Shown here one piece after another: positions 57,763 to 64,000 of a DNA stretch of 64,000 bases. The notes under the pieces were generated by a model. It worked only from the letters and a program-made list of their open reading frames with translations, was not told the DNA's origin and searched no databases. The position numbers and the translations under genes are program-made. This DNA comes from Candidatus Thiodiazotropha sp. (ex Monitilora ramsayi) (GTDB lineage: Bacteria > Pseudomonadota > Gammaproteobacteria > Chromatiales > Chromatiaceae), in contig JAHXIP010000002.1 in assembly GCA_025655575.1 (NCBI GenBank), forward strand, positions 62,001 through 126,000, in the 5' to 3' direction. How positions within the stretch are numbered: position 1 is the first letter of the stretch; the number at the start of each line of letters is the position of its first letter.

Positions 57763-58737
57763 ATGCCTCAGCCCCGCTATCAAACACTCCCACACCAGAT
57801 CACCTGTATCGACACCGAGTATCAGCGTCCGGGTCTGGCAGCCTGCTATCTTATCGAATCCGAGGGTGAAGCTGCCTTCATCGACACAGGCACAAGCCAT
57901 ACGGTACCGATGTTGATGTCGGTACTTGAGGCCAGAGGGATTGCGCCCGCTCAGGTTAAGTATGTTATTCCCACCCATGTGCATCTGGACCACGCTGGAG
58001 GTGTTGGCGCGCTGATGGCGCAACTTCCGAATGCCACACTGGTGATTCACCCTTACGGTGCCAGGCATATGATAGACCCTTCCAAATTGGAGGCCGGTGC
58101 CTCTGCAGTCTATGGGGAGGAGAAATTCCAGGAGGAATTCGGCTCACTGATTCCAGTGGATGAAACGCGTGTCATCGAGGCGCCGGACGGCTTTCGTGTT
58201 CAGCTGGGAAATCGCGAGCTACTTTGTATCGATACACCCGGTCACGCCAGGCATCACATCTGCATCTATGATGCGCAGAGCCGGGGCATCTTTACCGGTG
58301 ACACATTCGGTCTCTCCTACCGGGAATTCGATACCGACAACGGCCCTTTTATTCTCGCCACATCAACCCCCATCCAGTTCGACCCGGATGCCTGGCACGA
58401 GACATTGGACCGGTTAATGGCGCTGTCACCGGAAGCCATCTATCTGACGCATTATTGTGAAGTCAGGGAGCCTGAGCGACTGGTCGGCAAACTACGTGAA
58501 TCTCTTGATCTCTTTACCCAAACCGCGCTTTCTGCAAAAGCGGAACCGGGACAAGCACGAACGGCTGAGATCCGTAGTGGACTGTTGAGCTGGTTAGTTG
58601 ACGCGCTGCGTCAACACGGTTGCCGACAGACCCCGCAGGAGATCGAACAGCTGATGTCTATGGACCTGGAACTCGATGCCCAGGGTCTTGAGGTCTGGCT
58701 GCAGAAACGGGAAGAGGCTACATCCAAAGCCGGTTAA
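57763..58737 (+). CDS. Metallo-beta-lactamase-fold hydrolase
   Basis: The 324-residue protein has the metal motif T71H72VH74LD76H77 (THVHLDHAGG), then GHARHH and GDTFG further on, as in the metallo-beta-lactamase superfamily. The substrate cannot be read; relatives include glyoxalase II-type and other hydrolases. The start at 57763 has AGGAG 13 bases upstream; a frame open from 57688 overlaps plsY and is rejected. Confidence 0.85.
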   Translation: MPQPRYQTLPHQITCIDTEYQRPGLAACYLIESEGEAAFIDTGTSHTVPMLMSVLEARGIAPAQVKYVIPTHVHLDHAGGVGALMAQLPNATLVIHPYGARHMIDPSKLEAGASAVYGEEKFQEEFGSLIPVDETRVIEAPDGFRVQLGNRELLCIDTPGHARHHICIYDAQSRGIFTGDTFGLSYREFDTDNGPFILATSTPIQFDPDAWHETLDRLMALSPEAIYLTHYCEVREPERLVGKLRESLDLFTQTALSAKAEPGQARTAEIRSGLLSWLVDALRQHGCRQTPQEIEQLMSMDLELDAQGLEVWLQKREEATSKAG

Positions 58738-58782
58738 ACACCTGGCTGGGGTTCGTACACTTTCAATATGCTATAAACAGGT

Positions 58783-59208
58783 TCAGCTAGGCTTGGAGCC
58801 ACTCTGGTCCCAGGCAAACGTGCAATCAAGGCGGGAAAGCACATAGATCAATCCCCGTTCACCATCACCCATCATCATCGATAGCGGACTGTGTTTGTTG
58901 AACTTGTGGTTACGCTGTCGTAACCAGCGTTTTCCCATGCTGGGATTGGTTGGGTAGGTCGTGCGCAGTGCCTCGTCGATACGAACCAGATATTCAATAC
59001 GACGCATCAACCCAGGTTCATCTGGAAAGGGTTTGCTGTAGCGATACTGGGAAAAATGGCGGGCCTTACCCTCCATGTCCAGCAATGCCATCATCTCGTC
59101 AGCATGCAGGCCCCAGCTCTCAAAAAGATTCATGGTGCCCCGGGTGATTGCCAACCGATCCGACATCGATTGATCAGCCGCTGCTTGTTGTGTCTCACTC
59201 ATGACCAA
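58783..59208 (-). CDS. ParS/MbcA/Xre-type (DUF2384) protein without a visible toxin partner
   Basis: The 141-residue protein ends with a segment (about 95-135, NHKFNKHSPLSMMMGDGERG LIYVLSRLD split here) that matches the MbcA/ParS/Xre antitoxin toxin-binding domain. The N-terminal part has a short helical region (LFESWGLHADEMMALLD) that could be a DNA-binding module. No RES-type toxin gene adjoins it: the flanking genes are a hydrolase and an unknown protein. It may be an orphan antitoxin-like regulator. Confidence 0.6.
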   Translation of the reverse strand: MVMSETQQAAADQSMSDRLAITRGTMNLFESWGLHADEMMALLDMEGKARHFSQYRYSKPFPDEPGLMRRIEYLVRIDEALRTTYPTNPSMGKRWLRQRNHKFNKHSPLSMMMGDGERGLIYVLSRLDCTFAWDQSGSKPS

Positions 59209-59296
59209 ACCCTATTTCCGACAAATTAACTTGGTTATTAGGAGTCTAACACGATCCACCAATCAATTTCCTTAAGATTACCACGGTTACGGAAAC

Positions 59297-59731
59297 TCAC
59301 TTGTTAAACAGTCTCCGCCACCAGCGCTTACGGTTGTTCGGCACTAATGTAGCAGGTAGATCTACAGGTTGAATTTTACTCAGGACCCACCCCGGCAGTG
59401 GTGGATTATCGCTATAACCGCAGGAGACACCCAGATTATTTGGATCATAGATCTTGATCAGGCTTGGTTTCACCAGATCATCGGCGTAGACGATGCCACA
59501 GTAGTCCTCGCCATGCTCCTCTCTCAACAGTTTATCAATCTCATCAATAAACCTGAGCAACATCGATTTGTCCACCGGCGTAGCAGGTGGCGCCTCACCT
59601 ATGGCATAGAGATACCAACCCCCATCGGCATCCAGTCTCAATACTTCCCATAATGCATCAAGATGATGCCAACGTAGCGTGGAGGTGAAACTACCGCGAA
59701 AGGCCAGCATAAAATCTTCCTGGTGACTCAT
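59297..59731 (-). CDS. Protein of unknown function
   Basis: The 144-residue product has no signal or membrane segment. It contains patterns LRWHHLDALWEVLRLDADGGWYLYAIG and LREEHGEDYCGIVYADDL, and ends basic (NNRKRWWRRLFNK). The start at 59731 has an AGAGGGGA ribosome site; an open frame continues upstream to 59908 but would overlap purC. It is divergent from purC. Confidence 0.68.
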   Translation of the reverse strand: MSHQEDFMLAFRGSFTSTLRWHHLDALWEVLRLDADGGWYLYAIGEAPPATPVDKSMLLRFIDEIDKLLREEHGEDYCGIVYADDLVKPSLIKIYDPNNLGVSCGYSDNPPLPGWVLSKIQPVDLPATLVPNNRKRWWRRLFNK

Positions 59732-59872
59732 CAATTCCCCTCTTTGAAATAGGCCACTAACCATATCAGATCGCCATGTGCCCAGGGAGTCTGTAGTTGC
59801 TCCTCCTGAAACCCAAGCAGTCTGCGGAAAGAGTGGGCTATAATGCGGATTTTTATTCGAGCGCCGATCATC

Positions 59873-60766
59873 ATGAGCAATACGGGCAAAACCCTTTTCG
59901 AATCCCAACTCGATCTAGAGCTGATCAACCGCGGCAAGGTGCGCGATATCTACGAGGTGGATCAGGATCATCTGCTGATCGTCACCACCGACAGGTTATC
60001 CGCCTTCGACGTGATTCTGCCGCAACCGATTCCCAGTAAGGGCGAGGTACTCACCCGGGTGGCGAATTTCTGGTTCAAACGCACCAGCCACCTGCTACCC
60101 AACCACCTCGCTCAACTAAACCTGGATGACATCATCAAAGATCCCGCCCAGCGAGCCATTCTGGGCGATCGGGTTATGCTGGTACGCAAGCTGAAACCGC
60201 TACCGGTGGAATCGATCGTCAGAGGGTACTTAATCGGTTCCGGATGGAAAGATTATCAGCAAAACGGTCAAGTCTGCGGTATTCCGCTACCAGCAGGGCT
60301 GAGGCAAGCGGACAAACTCCCTGAAGCCATCTTCACCCCCTCCACCAAGGCCGAGCTCGGTGCCCATGATGAAAACATCAACTACGAACAGACCGTAGCA
60401 TTGCTGGGGGAGTCGCTGGCCAGCCAGGTAAGGGATTTCAGTCTTAAAATCTATACTGAAGCAGCCGCCTATGCCAGCGAACGGGGCATTATCATCGCTG
60501 ACACCAAGTTTGAATTCGGTCTGGATGACGCGGGCAAACTCCACTTGATCGATGAGGTACTGACACCCGACTCATCCCGCTTCTGGCCTGCGGATGAGTA
60601 TCGCCCAGGTATCAGCCCCCCCAGTTTCGACAAGCAATTCGTCAGAGACTACCTGGAGACCCTCGATTGGGACAAAACACCTCCCGGCCCGGAGCTGCCA
60701 CAAGAGATCATCGAAAGAACTGCAGAGAAATACCGTGAAGCAGAGAGGCGTCTCACAGGCCAATAA
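59873..60766 (+). CDS. purC: SAICAR synthase PurC
   Basis: PurC joins CAIR and aspartate in purine synthesis. The 297-residue protein has the family patterns [43 protein letters not shown] and [10 protein letters not shown]. This is the long form, near 300 residues, rather than the 240-residue E. coli form. The start at 59873 matches the family; the open frame before it is not conserved-looking. Confidence 0.93.
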   Translation: MSNTGKTLFESQLDLELINRGKVRDIYEVDQDHLLIVTTDRLSAFDVILPQPIPSKGEVLTRVANFWFKRTSHLLPNHLAQLNLDDIIKDPAQRAILGDRVMLVRKLKPLPVESIVRGYLIGSGWKDYQQNGQVCGIPLPAGLRQADKLPEAIFTPSTKAELGAHDENINYEQTVALLGESLASQVRDFSLKIYTEAAAYASERGIIIADTKFEFGLDDAGKLHLIDEVLTPDSSRFWPADEYRPGISPPSFDKQFVRDYLETLDWDKTPPGPELPQEIIERTAEKYREAERRLTGQ

Positions 60767-60990
60767 ACGTCACTGGTATTCTTCAGAAAAGGTCTCTAAG
60801 ATTGACCTAGCAGTCCAAGGAAGCCAGGTAGAACCTTATTCCTGACTTAGGGGGCAATGTGGTCGAGTATGCTGAAAAATTAATTGGCAATGGATACCGT
60901 ATCGCGCATCAAAGGAGCGCCACCGATTATATATGAGCTTCACGTGGACTATCGAAGCAAAGAGTTGCCTTAATCCATAATGCCATTGAC

Positions 60991-61257
60991 ATGCAGGAAC
61001 AACTAAAACAAAAAGCCGCCCGTGTCGTTATCTACACGACTCTCCAATGTCCCCACTGTCAGCACCTTAAGCGGTGGCTGAAAAAGAACCAGATTCCCTT
61101 CCTTGACTTCAATGTCGGAAAACCCGGCAAGATGCAGAAGAAGTTCTTTTCGCTTGGCGGACAAACCGTGCCAATGGTCGTGATCGGTGACCAGCAATTC
61201 GTAGGATTCAACCCCAATCAGTTGAAAACCGTCCTGGAAGATGAAGGCCTGTTATAG
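60991..61257 (+). CDS. Glutaredoxin-like protein with CPHC motif
   Basis: The 88-residue protein has Cys20-Pro-His-Cys23 after VVIYTTLQ, and TVPMVVIGDQQFVGF with the cis-Pro. This is a glutaredoxin/thioredoxin-fold reductant of the kind called YruB/GlrX-like. The partner is not known. It is transcribed toward apbC, with a terminator between them. Confidence 0.85.
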   Translation: MQEQLKQKAARVVIYTTLQCPHCQHLKRWLKKNQIPFLDFNVGKPGKMQKKFFSLGGQTVPMVVIGDQQFVGFNPNQLKTVLEDEGLL

Positions 61258-61287
61258 CCTTCACACGCCTCGATAACTCGTCAACGA

Positions 61288-61310
61288 AAAAACCCCGCTG
61301 AAGCGGGGTT
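61288..61310 (-). terminator. Rho-independent terminator of apbC
   Basis: On the minus strand AACCCCGC/GCGGGGTT closes a TTCA loop and runs into TTTTTTCG. It lies about 26 bases beyond the apbC stop. It may also end the glutaredoxin transcript from the other side. Confidence 0.85.
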
Positions 61311-61335
61311 CTCGGTCACTGATATAAACAAATAA

Positions 61336-62427
61336 TCAGTTGTTCTGAATCACGATATTCGGGAACTTGGCAGCGTAATCCTTCGCCTGCAGCGAAAGCT
61401 TGGCTGCTGTGGTGCGTGCAATCTCACGATAGACCTGTGAAATGCGTGCTTCGGGTTCAGCTACCACAGTAGGCTTACCGCCATCGGTCTCTTCGCGAAT
61501 ACGAATATCGAGAGGTAACGCACCCAACAGATCCACATGGTATTGATTGGCCATGGAAGCCCCGCCGCCCTCGCCGAAGATATGCTCCTCATGACCGCAG
61601 CTGGAACAGATATGTGTGCTCATGTTTTCCACGATACCCAGTACCGGCACTTCCACCTTCTCAAACATCTTCAGACCCTTGCGGGCATCCAGCAATGCGA
61701 TGTCCTGAGGTGTCGTCACGATCACAGCACCGGATACAGGCACCTTCTGCGCCAGTGTCAGTTGTGTATCGCCAGTGCCTGGCGGCAGATCGACGACCAG
61801 ATAGTCAAGACTATCCCAGTTGGTGTCATTGAGTAACTGCTCCAGGGCCTGGGTGACCATCGGGCCACGCCAGATCATCGGCGTCTCTTCATCGATCAGA
61901 AAACCGATCGACATGGCCTGCATGCCATAGCCTTCCATCGGTTCCAGGGTCTTGCCGTCAGTCGATTCAGGCTTACCACTGATACCTAACATTCGGGGTT
62001 GTGAGGGACCGTAGATATCCGCATCCAGTATGCCTACCTTGGCACCCTCTTCCGCCAGCGCCAGCGCCAGGTTGACGGCAGTCGTGGACTTGCCGACACC
62101 GCCTTTGCCGGAGGCCACGGCAATGATGTTCTTGATGTTATCGATCGGCTTCAGTGCCTTCTGCACCGAATGCGCCACAATCTTGCTGGAGATGGCAACC
62201 TCGATATCGGTCACACCTTCCACGGCTGATACCTTCTCTTTGACCTTGCTGCTGATCTCATCCATGACGCCCTTGGCCGGGAAGCCAAGCTCAATGGTCA
62301 CCTTGACCTTACCCCCATCGATTTCGACACCCTTTACTGTCTTTGCGGTTACCAGGTCCTTTTCCAGATGAGGCTCAACATAGCCTTTGATCGCTTCATT
62401 AATCGAGTCTTGTGTCAGTTCAGACAT
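61336..62427 (-). CDS. apbC: Iron-sulfur carrier ATPase ApbC/Mrp
   Basis: Mrp/ApbC is a P-loop NTPase that carries Fe-S clusters. The 363-residue protein has an N-terminal DUF59-like domain (to about 85), the deviant Walker A GKGGVGKST, and Cys-x2-Cys in ICSSCGHEEHIFG. The start at 62427 has AGGAG 9 bases upstream; an ATG 18 bases before it lies inside that ribosome site. Confidence 0.93.
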   Translation of the reverse strand: MSELTQDSINEAIKGYVEPHLEKDLVTAKTVKGVEIDGGKVKVTIELGFPAKGVMDEISSKVKEKVSAVEGVTDIEVAISSKIVAHSVQKALKPIDNIKNIIAVASGKGGVGKSTTAVNLALALAEEGAKVGILDADIYGPSQPRMLGISGKPESTDGKTLEPMEGYGMQAMSIGFLIDEETPMIWRGPMVTQALEQLLNDTNWDSLDYLVVDLPPGTGDTQLTLAQKVPVSGAVIVTTPQDIALLDARKGLKMFEKVEVPVLGIVENMSTHICSSCGHEEHIFGEGGGASMANQYHVDLLGALPLDIRIREETDGGKPTVVAEPEARISQVYREIARTTAAKLSLQAKDYAAKFPNIVIQNN

Positions 62428-62669
62428 CGCCAGATACTCCTGCATGGGTCCCTGAGGGAAACCCGTCTTGTTGACTGAAAATCATGGCGGGGGATTCTAC
62501 ACGAAAATCATGTCCATATACCAAGGGCTTTGCTGGGTTTTAGCTTTTGTCAGAGATATTCTCATGATTGGCGTGTTTTTTTCACTCCGTGGGGATCAAT
62601 TGGTTGATAAATTCCCAAATAGGGTCCGGTGCCAAAGGTCCACACCAGTGGATAGAGTGGCATCGGGAG

Positions 62670-64000
62670 TCACTCACCGATATATCGTCTTCGCTTTGCA
62701 GCCCTCACCTGTTGAATATCCACCAGGATCATACCGTCGGTACAACCGGCAAAAGCAGGATCGACACCGAAATCGAGAAAACAGACACCCCCCGGCTCAC
62801 ACAGGTCAGTGTACTGTTTAAAGAGTGTGGGTATTGTCACATCGTAGAGGGAGAGCTGATGTTTCAGCGCTTGTTGGTCCCGTTCGATATCGTTGCCCAC
62901 GAAAAGCGTGTCGCACTCATTCTTACTCGACAGGCTGAGCTTGTAGGGAATTCTGGCCTCACCCAGGTAGTGCTGGCAAGCAAAGTAGTGGCGGTAGAAA
63001 TAGACCATCAAATCTCTTGCAGGGCGCGGATAGCGGGCACTGAGACTGACCGGCCCGAAGAGATAGCGAATCTGAGGATTATGTTTGAGATAGGCACCCA
63101 GTCCTTGCCAGAGGTAATCCAACGCCCGCGAACCCCAATAACGAGGCTGTACGAAACTCCGTCCCAATTCAATGGCATCCTCAGCGTAGGCTTCGAAATC
63201 TGTGTCGAACTTAAAGAGTGAATGCGTATAAAGCCCGGCCATACCCTGTTCCCGCAAGATGCTCCCCGCCTCACCCAAGCGATAGGCGCCCGCCACTTCC
63301 AGTTCTGTCTCGTCCCACAAAACCAGATGATGGTAGTGGGCATCATAACTGTCGGTATCCCGACGCTTCCCTGTGCCCTCGCCAACCTTGCGAAAACTCA
63401 GCTCACGCAGGCGACCGATCTCTCGCATAAAGGTGCTGCCCGGCTCCCAGGTCATCAACAGGATCTGCTTTCCATCGCGGGTCTTTCCCAACAGCCGCCC
63501 ATTACTCAACTCCTTCTTGAGAGCCTGTCGTGACTCAGGATGAGCAATGCTCTTCTCGGTGGCAAAGACCCCCGCCTTACGCTGAGAAACCCGGTAGAAG
63601 TGCTTGCGTACCATCCGTACACGAGCCTTGTGACGAATCCCTTCGATGTTGAGATGAGAGGCGGGAATCAGTTCCCCGACCCGAAATCCAATCGTATTCG
63701 AGCGTTGACGGAACATTTCACCCACCAGTAAAAAGGCCGCAACGGGTTTGTATAACATCGAGACTGCATAGAACAGGGGGGAGTTCTTCGCGTCTATGAA
63801 AATAGGCAGTAGCGGCGAAGCCGTACGCCGTACAAACTGCAGGAAACCACTTTTCCAATGCACGTCGCGTACTCCGTTTGGACGCAGACGGGAGACCTCT
63901 CCGGCGGGAAAGACGATTACCAACTCTTCCCGCTCCAAAGCTGCATATACCTGTTTGATACCCTTCCGGTTCGAACCGCCACCCAGATTGTCAACCGGCA
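62670..64000 (-). CDS. OlsF-like bifunctional acyltransferase (PlsC-type plus GNAT-type domains), start off the right edge
   Basis: The frame is open to the right edge of the window, so the N-terminus is missing. The first part has the PlsC-type acyltransferase motif (VIVFPAGEVSRLRP) and a NLGGGSNRKG-like element before it. From about residue 150 of the visible part, the sequence fits the GNAT-like ornithine acyltransferase (OlsB) domain, with LRELSFRKVGEGTGKR and GRSFVQPRYWGSRALDYLW. OlsF combines these two activities to make ornithine lipids; COG3176 hemolysin-like proteins have the same domain order. Ornithine-lipid synthesis is inferred, not shown. Confidence 0.8.
   Translation of the reverse strand, partial: PVDNLGGGSNRKGIKQVYAALEREELVIVFPAGEVSRLRPNGVRDVHWKSGFLQFVRRTASPLLPIFIDAKNSPLFYAVSMLYKPVAAFLLVGEMFRQRSNTIGFRVGELIPASHLNIEGIRHKARVRMVRKHFYRVSQRKAGVFATEKSIAHPESRQALKKELSNGRLLGKTRDGKQILLMTWEPGSTFMREIGRLRELSFRKVGEGTGKRRDTDSYDAHYHHLVLWDETELEVAGAYRLGEAGSILREQGMAGLYTHSLFKFDTDFEAYAEDAIELGRSFVQPRYWGSRALDYLWQGLGAYLKHNPQIRYLFGPVSLSARYPRPARDLMVYFYRHYFACQHYLGEARIPYKLSLSSKNECDTLFVGNDIERDQQALKHQLSLYDVTIPTLFKQYTDLCEPGGVCFLDFGVDPAFAGCTDGMILVDIQQVRAAKRRRYIGE

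Overview
The window is a chromosomal segment of a gammaproteobacterium. The gene orders hupB-lon-clpX-clpP-tig, der-bamB-yfgM-hisS-rodZ-pilW-rlmN and folB-folK next to plsY, and a RelA with a degenerate hydrolase domain, are all typical of that class. A free-living or symbiotic Chromatiales-type bacterium would fit, but no diagnostic metabolic cluster is present and this placement is an inference.

Layout. 1-6.6 kb: a YejABEF-type peptide/oligopeptide ABC importer on the minus strand, followed by a second ATPase gene cut by the left edge. 6.8-19 kb: fabI, then minus-strand protein quality control and DNA genes (ppiD, tRNA-Asp, tRNA-Val, hupB, lon, clpX, clpP, tig, tRNA-Leu, parC). 19-33.7 kb: mixed housekeeping and envelope genes (NnrS-like membrane protein, SnoaL-like protein, thioesterase, dihaem peroxidase, rmuC, mtaB, lipoprotein plus beta-barrel pair, Mut7-C protein, xthA, yaaA, tatD, galE, uppP). 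A 290-bp MITE-like element lies upstream of yaaA.

33.7-40.4 kb is an accessory island, visibly richer in A and T than its flanks. It carries five minus-strand genes with short, structured junctions: two small membrane proteins, an HNH-type protein, an OLD-type ATPase/TOPRIM nuclease and a third small membrane protein. Several junctions look like integron attC sites: the heptamer GTTATGT lies 17-28 nt before three of the starts, two stop codons sit inside a CGCTAAC box, and one junction is a two-arm palindrome. An IS30-family element has split another junction. No integrase is in the window, so if the reading is right this is an integrase-less cassette cluster (CALIN-like) carrying a possible ATPase/TOPRIM plus HNH defence module. 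Next to it are a 21-bp tandem repeat encoding about 14 heptapeptides and a frameshifted gene.

40.6-64 kb returns to core genes: a secretin-N-like protein, a sodium/solute symporter, an SPL-family radical SAM protein, the der-to-rlmN block (with ispG missing from its usual place), relA, a DUF1015 protein, folK/folB, plsY, a metallo-beta-lactamase-fold hydrolase, an orphan ParS/MbcA-like protein, purC, a glutaredoxin-like protein, apbC/mrp, and an OlsF-like bifunctional acyltransferase cut by the right edge.
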